Shown: in pieces, positions 1-8,472 of the stretch
How positions within the stretch are numbered: the first letter of the stretch is position 1
Layout of the letters: each line of letters starts with the position of its first letter
Source of the DNA: Paraburkholderia phenazinium
Lineage (GTDB): Bacteria > Pseudomonadota > Gammaproteobacteria > Burkholderiales > Burkholderiaceae
DNA length: 64,000 bases
Direction: 5' to 3'
Assembly: GCF_900141745.1 (NCBI RefSeq)
Contig: NZ_FSRM01000002.1
Span: 2,542,001 to 2,606,000 of the forward strand
Made by a program: the position numbers and the translations under genes
The notes under the pieces: model-generated
Database searches by the model: none
Told to the model about the DNA's origin: nothing
Seen by the model: the letters and a program-made list of their open reading frames with translations, nothing else

Positions 1-32
1 CGAGACGCTCCCGAAAATGCTAAAAATCTTGC

Positions 33-59
33 TTGACAGTATTTGACATGTCAGATAAT
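33..59 (+). promoter_or_regulatory. Putative marR promoter with embedded dyad
   Basis: TTGACA at 33-38 and GATAAT at 54-59 look like -35 and -10 boxes with a short 15-bp spacer. The perfect palindrome TGACATGTCA (44-53) fills the space between the boxes, where a repressor would block RNA polymerase. The same dyad recurs at 551-560 and 3494-3503. Promoter assignment is inference from consensus matching. Confidence 0.55.
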
Positions 60-87
60 CTGCATTGCAACGATCACGGAGTCAGCG

Positions 88-525
88 ATGGATCACTACA
101 CGAAAGAACGGTTTCAGTCGGAGGAAAGCATCGGCTTTTTCATCAACAAGGCCCGCAACCTCCTGATCGCGGAGTTGGACAACGCGCTGAAGGACCTGGA
201 GATCACCAGCCAGCAAATGGGCATTCTGCTGTCCATGCAGCGCGGCGTGGCGACCACGCCGTTTGAGTTGTCGAAGTTCCTCGGTATCGACACCGGCCTG
301 ATGACCCGAATGCTCGACAAACTGGAGTCCAAAGGCCTGCTGGAGCGCTCGCGTAGCCTCGAAGACCGGAGGGTGGTCAACCTGACACTCACGAAGAAGG
401 GCCGAGAAGTCGCGAGTCAGATTCCCGACATCGCACCAATGGTACTGAACCGGCGCCTCAAGAGCTTTAGCAAAGAAGAGTACAAAGAGTTCGGCCGCTT
501 GCTCAAGAAATTCCTTGAGAGCTGA
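88..525 (+). CDS. MarR family transcriptional regulator
   Basis: A 145-residue winged-helix protein of the MarR family, probably the repressor of the efflux genes that follow. The middle of the protein carries the typical MarR recognition region (residues about 55-100, including the string LGIDTGLMTRMLDKLESKGL and the wing 'R..EDRR'). The ATG at 88 is preferred to upstream in-frame options because the protein then begins MDHYTKERFQ, close to usual MarR length. The gene lies 39 bp upstream of the outer-membrane lipoprotein gene on the same strand, and its own promoter carries a TGACATGTCA dyad, which suggests autoregulation. MarR proteins usually release DNA on binding phenolic or lipophilic ligands; the ligand here cannot be told. 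Confidence 0.9.
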   Translation: MDHYTKERFQSEESIGFFINKARNLLIAELDNALKDLEITSQQMGILLSMQRGVATTPFELSKFLGIDTGLMTRMLDKLESKGLLERSRSLEDRRVVNLTLTKKGREVASQIPDIAPMVLNRRLKSFSKEEYKEFGRLLKKFLES

Positions 526-550
526 GAGGCATTTTTTTTACCCATATATC

Positions 551-560
551 TGACAGGTCA
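551..560. promoter_or_regulatory. MarR-type dyad TGACAGGTCA before efflux lipoprotein gene
   Basis: CTGACAGGTCAG spans 550-561, immediately before the ATG at 565 and overlapping any ribosome-binding site. The ten central bases are identical to the copy at 3494-3503 and differ at one base from 44-53. It may be an operator for the upstream MarR protein; because it abuts the start codon, this gene may be mainly read from the marR promoter. Confidence 0.6.
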
Positions 561-564
561 GAGA

Positions 565-2115
565 ATGAAGTCACAGTTAAATGGAAAGATCGCGGGTTTG
601 CGGCTCGCGAAGGCCAGCGTAACCGTGATCTGCGCGGCGGTGCTGTCGGCGTGCGCCAACTATGCGGGCATCTCCAGCGACAGGCAGATGGCGCAGCCGC
701 AGAGCTTCGCGACCCAGCAGAGCATCCCGTCGGATCAGGGCCGCTGGCCGGCAACGGATTGGGCCAACCAGTTCGGCGACGCGCAACTCAAGGCACTGCT
801 GGCCGAAGCACTGCAGGGTAGTCCGACACTCGCGCAGGCTCGCGCCCGTATTGCCGCTGCCGCGGCATATACCGAAACGGCGAAGTCGAGCACGCTGCCC
901 AAGGTAGGCGCGAGCTACTCGTTCACTCGCGAGCAGTACTCGGGTACCGCGTTGATCCCGCCACCTTATGCCGGCAGCTGGCAATCGGAAAACGAGGGCT
1001 TGCTGACAGCTTCGTACGACCTCGATCTGTGGGGCAAGAATCGCGAGGCGCTCAAGGCTTCGATGTCCCAACTCCAGGCAAGCGAAGCGGATGCGGAGGT
1101 CGTCAAGCTGACCTTGACCTCGGCGATCGCGCGCAACTACAACCAGCTGGCCCGGCTGTACGCATTGCACGACATCGCGCAACAGGAGGTCGAGCAGCGC
1201 GAGCAGATCGACCGCATCACGGCGGGTCGCATTGCCAACGGACTGGATACCGAAGTCGAGCGCAAAACGGCGCAGGCCAATCTCGCCACCAGTCGCGCCA
1301 CGCTGGCCTCGTTCGACGGCAGCATCGTCACCACACGCTATCAACTGGCTGCTTTACTCGGCGCAGGTCCCGATCGCGGCCTGTCGATTGCGAGGCCCAC
1401 GCTCGGCATTGGCGATGAGGTGCGTGTGCCCGATAACCTCCCGGCCGATCTCGTCAGCCGTCGCCCGGATCTGGTGGCGGCCCGCTGGCGCGTCGATGCG
1501 CTGACGCACGACGTCAAGGAAGCCAAGGCTGAGTTTTACCCCGACATCAACCTGAGCGCGGCTATCGGTCTGGATGCGTTCGGCTTCGGCCGTTTCCTGA
1601 CCGCAGCAAGCCGCACCGCCAACGCGGGGCCGGCGGTCCATCTGCCGATTTTCGACGGCGGCGAACTGCGCGCGCAACTGAAAGGGCGCTACGCCGATTT
1701 TGACGATGCCGTCGCGGGCTACAACCAGACGCTCGTTACGGCGCTCTCGGAAGTCGCCACGCAGCTCGCGCAGATCCGTTCCACCGACACCCAGCTCGGC
1801 GACGCCGAGGCTGCCCAGGACGCCGCGCGCAGCGCTTACCAGTTGGCGCTAACCCAATACAAGGCGGGGCTGACGAATCAGCTCACGGTGCTGAATGCCG
1901 ACACCAATGCACTCGCTGCCGACGAGTCGGTCGCCAATCTGAAGATGAATCGCCGCGATCAGCAGATTGCGCTCGCGCAAGCGCTCGGCGGCGGTTACAC
2001 GGAGGACACCGGTGCCAGTGCAGAGGCCAAGGCAGGCACTGGCGAACGGTCCAACACAAGCAGCCAGCCGGATGCATCCGCGGCTCGACCCAACCCTGTC
2101 GTCGCCGCACGCTAA
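565..2115 (+). CDS. Outer-membrane efflux lipoprotein, NodT/OprM family
   Basis: A 516-residue TolC-like channel subunit that would sit in the outer membrane and let the pump discharge outside the cell. The N-terminus is a lipoprotein signal with the lipobox LSAC at about residues 27-30, so the mature protein would start at a lipidated cysteine. Two long alanine- and glutamine-rich coiled-coil repeats follow, each ending in the 'RRPDL..A' and 'A...FP' type signatures of the OEP family (for example SRRPDLVAARWRVDAL and AEFYPDINLSAAIG). The C-terminal 40 residues are low-complexity and alanine-rich. It is followed after 44 bp by the adaptor gene, giving the order regulator-channel-adaptor-pump. 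Substrate unknown. Confidence 0.92.
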   Translation: MKSQLNGKIAGLRLAKASVTVICAAVLSACANYAGISSDRQMAQPQSFATQQSIPSDQGRWPATDWANQFGDAQLKALLAEALQGSPTLAQARARIAAAAAYTETAKSSTLPKVGASYSFTREQYSGTALIPPPYAGSWQSENEGLLTASYDLDLWGKNREALKASMSQLQASEADAEVVKLTLTSAIARNYNQLARLYALHDIAQQEVEQREQIDRITAGRIANGLDTEVERKTAQANLATSRATLASFDGSIVTTRYQLAALLGAGPDRGLSIARPTLGIGDEVRVPDNLPADLVSRRPDLVAARWRVDALTHDVKEAKAEFYPDINLSAAIGLDAFGFGRFLTAASRTANAGPAVHLPIFDGGELRAQLKGRYADFDDAVAGYNQTLVTALSEVATQLAQIRSTDTQLGDAEAAQDAARSAYQLALTQYKAGLTNQLTVLNADTNALAADESVANLKMNRRDQQIALAQALGGGYTEDTGASAEAKAGTGERSNTSSQPDASAARPNPVVAAR

Positions 2116-2159
2116 GGCGCGTTTTGCGACACCTTCATTCTTTGCCCGGAGTCATTGAA

Positions 2160-3449
2160 ATGAGCGATACAACCACTATCGAGCGCGCGCCGGCCCAAGC
2201 CGGACAACCCGAGCAGACCGGACAGCCCGAGCAGGCTGGCCAGGGCGACACGCAGAATCCCGGCAAGCGCAAGCTTATGCTGATACTGCTGGCCGCCACT
2301 GTCGCGGTGGCCGGCGCTGCCTACGGTGGGTACTACTACACGATTGGGCGCTTCGAGCAGTCTACCGACGACGCCTATGTAAGCGGCAATCTCGTGCAGT
2401 TGACCCCGCAGGTCAGCGGTACGGTGGTTGCCGTCAACGCGGACGACACGCAGATCGTCAAGCAGGGTGATCCGGTGGTCACGCTGGACGGCGCCGACGC
2501 AAGGGTCGCACTCCTGAACGCTGAAGCGACGCTCGGCCAGACCGTGCGGCAAGTCAGCGGTCTCTATGTGAACAACGACTTCTACGCGGCAAACATCGCC
2601 CAGCGCGAGTCGGACCTGGCACGCGCGAATGACGATCTGAAGCGTCGTGAAGCCGTGGCCGGAACGGGGGCCGTGTCGGGAGAGGATATTTCGCATGCTC
2701 AGGACTCCGTCAGGTCCGCAGAGGCGTCGCTCGAGGCAGCGCGTCAGCAAGCCGAAGCAAATCACGCGCTGACCGACCGTACCACGATTGGCCAGCATCC
2801 GGATGTCCAGGCCGCGGCGTCGAAGGTGCGCAATGCTTACCTCGACTACGCACGCAATACCTTGCCCGCGCCGGTGACTGGCTATGTCGCGCGTCGCTCG
2901 GTGCAGGTCGGCCAACGTGTTGCCCCGGGCACACCGCTGATGGCGATCGTACCGCTCGACGGGGTGTGGGTTGATGCGAACTTCAAGGAAGGGCAACTGC
3001 GGCACATGCGCATCGGTCAACCCGTCACATTGACGGCTGATGTCTACGGATCGAATGTCCAGTATCACGGCAAGGTGGTGGGCTTTTCGGCCGGCACCGG
3101 CGCGGCTTTCGATGTATTGCCGGCGCAGAACGCCACCGGCAACTGGATCAAGGTCGTGCAGCGGCTGCCGGTGCGCGTACAACTGGACCAGCACGAACTT
3201 GATGCGCATCCGTTGCGGATCGGTCTGTCGATGCAGGTCGAAGTGAATACACATGACGAGTCCGGCACCCAGTTGGCCGCTGCAGTCAACACGACGTACC
3301 GCACGGATGTATTCGCCCAGTACGGCGCGGCAGCCGAGGCCCAGATCGAGCAGATCATCGCCCAGAACATACCGCTCAGCCAGGGTGCATCGAAGAGTAC
3401 TCCGCAGAAGATCGCCGTACGTCACGCGACATCGCGGAACGCCGGTTGA
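2160..3449 (+). CDS. emrA: EmrA/HlyD-family membrane fusion protein
   Basis: A 429-residue periplasmic adaptor that bridges an MFS pump and an outer-membrane channel. The start at 2160 is favoured by GGAG eight bases upstream; the longer reading from 2124 adds residues with no support. A short proline/glutamine repeat precedes a single membrane segment (residues about 38-58), followed by 'STDDAYV', the usual start of the EmrA barrel, a lipoyl-like half (QVSGTVVAVNADDTQIVKQGD), a helical hairpin and the second lipoyl half (PAPVTGYVARRSVQVGQRV). It belongs with the pump gene 103 bp downstream. Confidence 0.93.
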   Translation: MSDTTTIERAPAQAGQPEQTGQPEQAGQGDTQNPGKRKLMLILLAATVAVAGAAYGGYYYTIGRFEQSTDDAYVSGNLVQLTPQVSGTVVAVNADDTQIVKQGDPVVTLDGADARVALLNAEATLGQTVRQVSGLYVNNDFYAANIAQRESDLARANDDLKRREAVAGTGAVSGEDISHAQDSVRSAEASLEAARQQAEANHALTDRTTIGQHPDVQAAASKVRNAYLDYARNTLPAPVTGYVARRSVQVGQRVAPGTPLMAIVPLDGVWVDANFKEGQLRHMRIGQPVTLTADVYGSNVQYHGKVVGFSAGTGAAFDVLPAQNATGNWIKVVQRLPVRVQLDQHELDAHPLRIGLSMQVEVNTHDESGTQLAAAVNTTYRTDVFAQYGAAAEAQIEQIIAQNIPLSQGASKSTPQKIAVRHATSRNAG

Positions 3450-3493
3450 CCTTCAACAGCCCACGCAGACGCCAATTTTTTTGCCGTATTAGC

Positions 3494-3503
3494 TGACAGG
3501 TCA
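3494..3503. promoter_or_regulatory. MarR-type dyad TGACAGGTCA before the pump gene
   Basis: CTGACAGGTCAG at 3493-3504 lies 49 bp upstream of the pump start. It is flanked by TTGCCG (3481-3486) and GATAGA (3504-3509) with 17-bp spacing, a weak promoter match in which the dyad again abuts the -10. This suggests that the pump has its own MarR-controlled promoter. Confidence 0.6.
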
Positions 3504-3552
3504 GATAGACGTGCACGCTCTCTGACCGTCGATCCTTCCGACGGGTGATGAA

Positions 3553-5112
3553 ATGAATCAATCGACCAATCCCGCTGCACTCGCGCCGCTCTCCGGCGGC
3601 AAGCTCGTGCTGGCGACTCTCGCCGTGGCGCTGGCCACTTTCATGAACGTGCTGGACTCGTCGATCGCGAACGTCGCGATTCCGACCATCGCCGGTAACC
3701 TCGGCGTATCGGTGGACGAGGGCACCTGGGTGATCACACTGTTCTCGGCCGCCAACGCGATCTCGATTCCGCTCACCGGGTGGCTGACGCAGCGGGTCGG
3801 ACAGATCAAACTGTTTGTCTGGGCGATCCTGCTGTTTGTGGTGTCGTCGTGGCTGTGCGGCCTCGCGCCGAACCTGCCGGTGCTGCTTGCAGCGCGGATC
3901 GTGCAGGGCGCGGTGGCCGGTCCGCTGATCCCGCTGTCGCAAGCGATTCTGCTCGGCTCCTATCCAAAGGAAAGGAGCTCGCTTGCGTTGGCGCTGTGGG
4001 CGATGACTGCGACTGTCGGTCCGATTGCCGGCCCGGTGTTAGGAGGCTGGATCACCGACAGCTATTCATGGTCATGGATCTTCTATATCAACATTCCTGT
4101 AGGCATCTTTGCCGCGGCGGTGACGTGGGCCATCTATCGCGAGCGCGAAACGCCGACCAAACGTCTGCCCATCGACAAGGTAGGTCTGCTGTCGCTGATC
4201 GCCTGGGTGGGCTCGCTGCAGGTGATGCTCGACAAAGGCAAGGATCTCGACTGGTTCAACTCGCCGGTCATCGTCGCGCTAACGGTGTTCGCGTTGATCA
4301 GTTTCGCTTTCTTTCTGATCTGGGAGTTGACGGAGAAAAATCCGATCGTCAACCTGCGGTTGTTCGCAGGACGAAATTTTCTTGGCGGAACCGCGGCGAT
4401 TTCGGTGGCGTATGCCGTGTTTTTCTCGAACCTCGTGCTGTTGCCGCAATGGATGCAAGAGTATCTGAACTACCGCGCCGTCGATGCGGGTCTCGTCATG
4501 GCGCCACTCGGCATCTTCGCCGTGCTGCTCTCGCCGGTCATCGCGAAGCTCCTGCCGCGTTCCGATGCCCGTGTGCTTGCGACCCTGGCGTTCCTCGGTT
4601 TTGCGGCCGTGTTCTTCATGCGCTCGGGTTATACGACGGGCGTCGATACTCGCACGCTCGTGCTTCCGACTTTGCTGCAGGGCTTCCCGACCGGCTTTTT
4701 CTTTGTGCCGTTGACCGCGATCATTCTCTCGGGACTACCTGCCGAGAAGATTCCCTCTGCGGCTGGTCTGTCGAATTTCGTGCGCGTGTTTGCCGGCGCC
4801 GTAGGGACTTCGCTAGCGAGCACAGGCTGGAACAATCGCCAGATCCTGCATCACGCTCGCCTCGCGGAACAATCGAGCGTCGACAATCCAACCTTTGTTT
4901 CCGGGCTCGATGCAGTGCAAACGACACTCGGTGGTGGTTCGCATCAGGCGCTCGCATTCTTCGAACGTTCGCTCGACGCGCAGGCGGCCATGCTTGGCCT
5001 CAATGACATCTTCTGGCTCTCAGCGGTGATCTTTATCGCCATCATTCCGCTGATCTGGTTGACGAAACCGGGTAAGGGCAGTGCGGATGCAGCGGCTGCC
5101 GCTGCGCACTAA
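3553..5112 (+). CDS. emrB: DHA2-family (EmrB/QacA) MFS drug efflux pump
   Basis: A 519-residue inner-membrane proton antiporter of the 14-helix DHA2 type. Characteristic strings are the first-helix motif 'LDSSIANVAIPTIAGNLG' (DHA2 signature LD.TIVNVALP), 'WVITLFSAANAISIPLTGWL', the motif-A loop after helix 2, and motif C near 'GPIAGPVLGGWI'. Length and gene order match EmrB, paired with the EmrA-like adaptor and outer-membrane lipoprotein upstream. Regulation is probably by the MarR protein through the dyad at 3494-3503. An alanine tail ends the protein. The exact substrate range is not readable from sequence. Confidence 0.94.
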   Translation: MNQSTNPAALAPLSGGKLVLATLAVALATFMNVLDSSIANVAIPTIAGNLGVSVDEGTWVITLFSAANAISIPLTGWLTQRVGQIKLFVWAILLFVVSSWLCGLAPNLPVLLAARIVQGAVAGPLIPLSQAILLGSYPKERSSLALALWAMTATVGPIAGPVLGGWITDSYSWSWIFYINIPVGIFAAAVTWAIYRERETPTKRLPIDKVGLLSLIAWVGSLQVMLDKGKDLDWFNSPVIVALTVFALISFAFFLIWELTEKNPIVNLRLFAGRNFLGGTAAISVAYAVFFSNLVLLPQWMQEYLNYRAVDAGLVMAPLGIFAVLLSPVIAKLLPRSDARVLATLAFLGFAAVFFMRSGYTTGVDTRTLVLPTLLQGFPTGFFFVPLTAIILSGLPAEKIPSAAGLSNFVRVFAGAVGTSLASTGWNNRQILHHARLAEQSSVDNPTFVSGLDAVQTTLGGGSHQALAFFERSLDAQAAMLGLNDIFWLSAVIFIAIIPLIWLTKPGKGSADAAAAAAH

Positions 5113-5132
5113 GCAGTCCCGATCGTGCTGCC

Positions 5133-5156
5133 GCGGCGCGTGGTACTACGCGCCGC
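5133..5156 (+). terminator. Hairpin after the efflux operon
   Basis: GCGGCGCGT (5133-5141) pairs perfectly with ACGCGCCGC (5148-5156) around a six-base loop, 21 bp past the pump stop codon. There is no T-tract. It lies between two convergent genes, so it could act on either strand. Confidence 0.5.
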
Positions 5157-5160
5157 TCGC

Positions 5161-5601
5161 TCAATGGCTTTTTATATACCAGGTCGCATAGCTGACGACG
5201 AGCGCGACCTTGCACACGCATTCGACTAACGAGAGCGTGAACAGCTCGTGCGAGATCGTGTATTCGAACGGTAGCGTAGAGGCGACCGCGAACACGCTCG
5301 ATGCGCAGAGGAAAACAAACAGGGTGCGAGCATACCGAACCCCGAAAAATGCCGCGGCACCGACGGCTAGTAGCAGGCATTTGGCGAGCATCAGCGCGAG
5401 GAAGCGCGTGAGGCCATCAGTGGGGTTCAGTTCCCAGGGTGTTTCGACGATCGACCATACACACACCAATGCGATGCAAACCAGCATCGCGCGTCGCGCG
5501 AGCGGGGCGGCCTGTGCATGCGACGCCGCTACGTGTTGCTCGTGTGCGGCGTCGATGTGCGCGCGGCGCATGTGACCGTCCCATGTATCTTCAACGTTCA
5601 T
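5161..5601 (-). CDS. Hypothetical four-helix membrane protein
   Basis: A 146-residue protein not recognised as a named family. The ATG at 5601 has a GGAG nine bases upstream (the reading frame remains open to 5688 but without support). After a soluble His/Ala-rich N-terminus of about 45 residues (HIDAAHEQHVAASHAQAAPLARR) there are four hydrophobic segments, around residues 38-54, 62-84, 90-107 and 115-137. It is convergent with the pump gene and downstream of wrbA on the same strand but separated from it by 270 bp and a hairpin, so it is probably its own unit. Confidence 0.7.
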   Translation of the reverse strand: MNVEDTWDGHMRRAHIDAAHEQHVAASHAQAAPLARRAMLVCIALVCVWSIVETPWELNPTDGLTRFLALMLAKCLLLAVGAAAFFGVRYARTLFVFLCASSVFAVASTLPFEYTISHELFTLSLVECVCKVALVVSYATWYIKSH

Positions 5602-5678
5602 GAGTTTCTCCGTCAACGGACCGTGCTGTTTACGCAGTCTGCTTGATATAAGACGGCAACCCAAATTAAATTTTGTTA

Positions 5679-5710
5679 AAACCTCCAATTTTATGGAGGT
5701 TTTTTTGTTT
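5679..5710 (+). terminator. Rho-independent terminator-like hairpin
   Basis: AACCTCC (5680-5686) pairs with GGAGGTT (5695-5701), followed by a run of T on the + strand and preceded by a shorter A-rich run. No + strand gene ends just upstream, so on the minus strand it may end transcripts from wrbA, and it could work in both directions. It also lies just upstream of the minus-strand membrane protein gene. Confidence 0.5.
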
Positions 5711-5871
5711 TGGGCTTATGCCGCGGTCTCAGGTGAACGTTCTGTGTCAGCGCAGTGACACAACGAAGCACTCATTTAGTGTGACTAGTCGGCGCGCGCG
5801 TTGCTCACGTGTCGCGCGCCGCGTTGGCATTCACGGCCCTCTGCATTCAGTCCGCGCTCGCGCCAGTGCGC

Positions 5872-6474
5872 TTAATTAGCCAACTTCGCCGCGATTCCGG
5901 CAACGTGTTTTCCCTGGTAGCGCGCGATTTCCAGTTCGTTCTGCGTTGGGTGGCGGCTACCGTCTGCACCTGCCATCGTTGTCGCGCCATAAGGTGTGCC
6001 GCCCGTGATCTCGTCCATTTTCACGAGTCCCGCACATGCGTACGGCACGCCCACGACCACCATGCCGTGGTGCATCAATGTGTTATGGAACGAGGTGATG
6101 GTGGTCTCCTGGCCGCCGTGCTGCGTGCCGGTCGAAGCAAACACGCTGCCCACCTTGCCGACCAGCGCTCCTTTCATCCACAGGCCGCCGGTTTGGTCGA
6201 GGAACGTGCGCATCTGGCCGGCCATATTGCCGAAGCGTGTCGGCGTGCCGAAGATAATGGCGTCGAAATTCGCCAGATCGTCGGGTTTGGCTACGGGCGC
6301 CTTCTGGTCGAGCTTGACGCCGTGAGCCGCCGCCTGATCGGCCGGAATGGTTTCGGGCACGCGCATGACCGTGACCTCGGTGCCTGGCACCGAGCGGGCG
6401 CCTTCGGCCACCGCTTCCGACATGGTTTCAATGTGGCCATACATCGAGTAGTAGAGAACCAATACTTTCGCCAT
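5872..6474 (-). CDS. wrbA: NAD(P)H:quinone oxidoreductase WrbA (flavodoxin-like)
   Basis: A 200-residue FMN-dependent quinone reductase that carries out two-electron reduction of quinones. The N-terminus [22 protein letters not shown] is the FMN phosphate-binding loop of WrbA (consensus 'S.YGH...(L/M)A'). Later strings '[30 protein letters not shown]' and '[13 protein letters not shown]' are WrbA isoalloxazine-binding signatures. The start at 6474 is chosen because GGAG lies six bases upstream and the flavodoxin fold begins there; the open frame to 6537 encodes nothing family-like. Single-gene unit; length is usual for the family. Confidence 0.96.
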   Translation of the reverse strand: MAKVLVLYYSMYGHIETMSEAVAEGARSVPGTEVTVMRVPETIPADQAAAHGVKLDQKAPVAKPDDLANFDAIIFGTPTRFGNMAGQMRTFLDQTGGLWMKGALVGKVGSVFASTGTQHGGQETTITSFHNTLMHHGMVVVGVPYACAGLVKMDEITGGTPYGATTMAGADGSRHPTQNELEIARYQGKHVAGIAAKLAN

Positions 6475-6688
6475 GATGTCTCCTGGGGTGAGCGGCCGCG
6501 CCTGACGGGAAGTGATGCATTTGAACGGCCTGCGCATCTAACAGTAGCACCGCTTTTGCGCGCGTGGGCGTAACTTGTGTATGCGTGGAGCGCCTGGCCG
6601 GCGTTGTCGTTGGGTAACCGATCTGCAGTGAACCCGGGTTTTGGAGTGTGCGACACTGCCTTCTGTTAGTCATCTGTAGCGGACGCTT

Positions 6689-7234
6689 ATGCTGGATCCG
6701 TTTGCCATGAGTTATCGTTTTGCTGTGCCCGATGAGGCAGAGGTGGTGCGGGCGATCGAGTACGAAGCCGCGCAGCGCTTTGCTACGGTCGGCTTGACCG
6801 GCATTGCGGACGCCCGGCCGATGAACGTGGACTTTGTGCGCCGGAAGATCGAGGCGTCGGAAATCATCGTAGCGGTGAACGATACGGGGAACTGTGTCGC
6901 TTTTGTGATGTTCGCGCGATTGGCGAAGCGTTTCTATATCGAGGAACTCGATGTTCTGACCACATGGTCGGGGCGGCGCATCGGGGCCAGGCTGATCGAC
7001 GAGGTGGCCGCACTCGCCCGTCGCGCGGGTGTGCCGCAGCTGGTGCTATCGACGTTTCGCGATGTGCCGTGGAATGCGCCGTACTACCGGCGACTGGGTT
7101 TTAGCGTGATCGAAAGCGAGCGCCTCGATGCGAAATTGCGGGCAATCCGCGCCGCGCACGTGGCGCGCGGGCTTGACGAAACAAAACGGGTTTTTATGTA
7201 CCGCGATGTGACTGCGGCGGACGCAACCGGGTAA
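6689..7234 (+). CDS. GNAT family N-acetyltransferase
   Basis: A 181-residue acetyl-CoA-dependent N-acetyltransferase. The central part 'ELDVLTTWSGRRIGARLIDEVAALARRAG' fits motif A of the GNAT fold (Q/RxxGxG/A variant: RRIGARL), followed by the 'APYYRRLGF' motif B that is typical of the family. A second in-frame ATG at 6707 (MSYRFAVP) is an equally reasonable start. The last codons form one arm of an 18-bp perfect hairpin with the stop codon in its loop. Substrate not predictable. Confidence 0.85.
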   Translation: MLDPFAMSYRFAVPDEAEVVRAIEYEAAQRFATVGLTGIADARPMNVDFVRRKIEASEIIVAVNDTGNCVAFVMFARLAKRFYIEELDVLTTWSGRRIGARLIDEVAALARRAGVPQLVLSTFRDVPWNAPYYRRLGFSVIESERLDAKLRAIRAAHVARGLDETKRVFMYRDVTAADATG

Positions 7235-7258
7235 CACATTCCGGTTGCGTCCGCCGCA
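7213..7258. terminator. 18-bp perfect hairpin spanning the acetyltransferase stop codon
   Basis: Arms 7213-7230 and 7241-7258 are perfectly complementary (TGCGGCGGACGCAACCGG and its reverse complement) around a ten-base loop containing the TAA stop (7232-7234). It lies between convergent genes and could terminate both directions or stabilise the mRNA end. There is no T-tract. Confidence 0.6.
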
Positions 7259-7326
7259 CGTTCAGGCGTGACTTGCGCTCATTGCAACGCGCGATCCAGT
7301 GCCTGTTGCAGCACGTGTTCCTGCGC

Positions 7327-8388
7327 TTACTCCACCGTTTCCAGCGCCGGATAATCCGTGTAACCCTCTTCGCCTTCGGCGTAGAACGTCGCCGGATTCG
7401 GCTGGTTCAGCGGCGCATTCAGTTCGAAGCGGCGCGGCAGATCCGGATTGGCGATAAACAGTTGACCCCACGCCACGGCATCCGCTTCGCCTGCGTCGAG
7501 CACCTGTTGTGCGGACTCCTTCGTGAATCTTTCGTTGGCAATGTACGGGCCGCCGAACGCCGCCTTCAGTTGCGGGCCGAGGCGGTTCTCGCCGAGCGCT
7601 TCACGTGCCGCGATAAACGCAATCTTGCGCTTGCCGAGTTCACGCGCGACATAGCCGAACGTCGCTGCGGCGTTCGAGTCGCCCATCGTGTGTGCGTCGC
7701 CGCGCGGTGCGAGGTGCATGCCGACGCGATTCGCGCCCCACACTTCGATACACGCATCCACCACTTCGAGCATCAGGCGAGCGCGGTTTTCGATCGGGCC
7801 GCCGTATGCGTCGGTGCGATGGTTCGTGCTGTCCTGCAGGAACTGGTCGAGCAGATAGCCGTTCGCGCCATGCACCTGAACGCCGTCGAAACCAGCGGCC
7901 TTGGCATTTTCAGCACCCTTGCGGTAAGCCTCGACGATGGCGGGAATCTCGGCCAGATCGAGCGCGCGCGGCGTCACAAACGGACGCTGCGGACGCACGT
8001 GACTCACGTGGCCTTGTGGCGCGATGGCGCTCGGCGCAACCGGCAGGTCGCCGTTCAGGAAGATCGGGTCCGACACGCGGCCGACGTGCCACAACTGCAG
8101 GAAGATCTTGCCACCCGCCGCGTGAACCGCGCTGGTGACAAGCTTCCAGCCTTCAACCTGTTCCTGCGACCAGATACCCGGCGTTGCCGCGTAACCCACG
8201 CCCTGCGGCGTGACCGAGGTGGCCTCGCTGATGATCAGGCCGGCCGAGGCGCGCTCGGCGTAGTACTTCGCCATCAGTGCGTTCGGCACGCGGACGTCGC
8301 CCGCGCGTTGACGCGTCAGCGGCGCCATGATGATGCGGTTTTGCAGCGTGAGATCGCCAATTTGCAGCGGGTCAAAAAGCGTCGGCAT
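7327..8388 (-). CDS. nemA: Old yellow enzyme family alkene reductase (NemA-like)
   Basis: A 353-residue FMN-dependent ene-reductase acting on N-ethylmaleimide-like and other electrophilic alkenes. Seen in sequence: N-terminal 'FDPLQIGDLTLQNRIIMAPLTRQRA' (FMN-binding start), 'GGKIFLQLWHVGR' (Q and H region), 'AKAAGFDGVQVHGANGYLLDQFLQDSTNHRTDAYGG' (OYE signature with the substrate-binding residues and the conserved Y near 'RTDAYGG'), and 'FTKESAQQVLDAGEADAVAWGQLFIANPDLPRR' (phosphate-binding region). The start has AGGAAAGG upstream. An ArsR regulator is 84 bp upstream on the same strand, so the pair probably forms an inducible operon responding to an electrophile or oxidant. Confidence 0.94.
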   Translation of the reverse strand: MPTLFDPLQIGDLTLQNRIIMAPLTRQRAGDVRVPNALMAKYYAERASAGLIISEATSVTPQGVGYAATPGIWSQEQVEGWKLVTSAVHAAGGKIFLQLWHVGRVSDPIFLNGDLPVAPSAIAPQGHVSHVRPQRPFVTPRALDLAEIPAIVEAYRKGAENAKAAGFDGVQVHGANGYLLDQFLQDSTNHRTDAYGGPIENRARLMLEVVDACIEVWGANRVGMHLAPRGDAHTMGDSNAAATFGYVARELGKRKIAFIAAREALGENRLGPQLKAAFGGPYIANERFTKESAQQVLDAGEADAVAWGQLFIANPDLPRRFELNAPLNQPNPATFYAEGEEGYTDYPALETVE

Positions 8389-8472
8389 AAGTATTCACCT
8401 TTCCTGGCGGGCAGCGGCCCGGGACAATAAGAACAGCGTGATGAAAGAAGCGCGGCGAGGCAGACGCACGTG

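Noticed and set aside
3780..5006. 408-residue frame overlapping the pump gene on the same strand
   Set aside because: Out-of-frame reading of emrB with Arg/Ala-rich sequence, not a protein.
7273..8430. 385-residue + strand frame opposite the ene-reductase gene
   Set aside because: It is an antisense shadow of the nemA frame in a GC-rich gene; composition is Arg/His-rich and no family is recognised.
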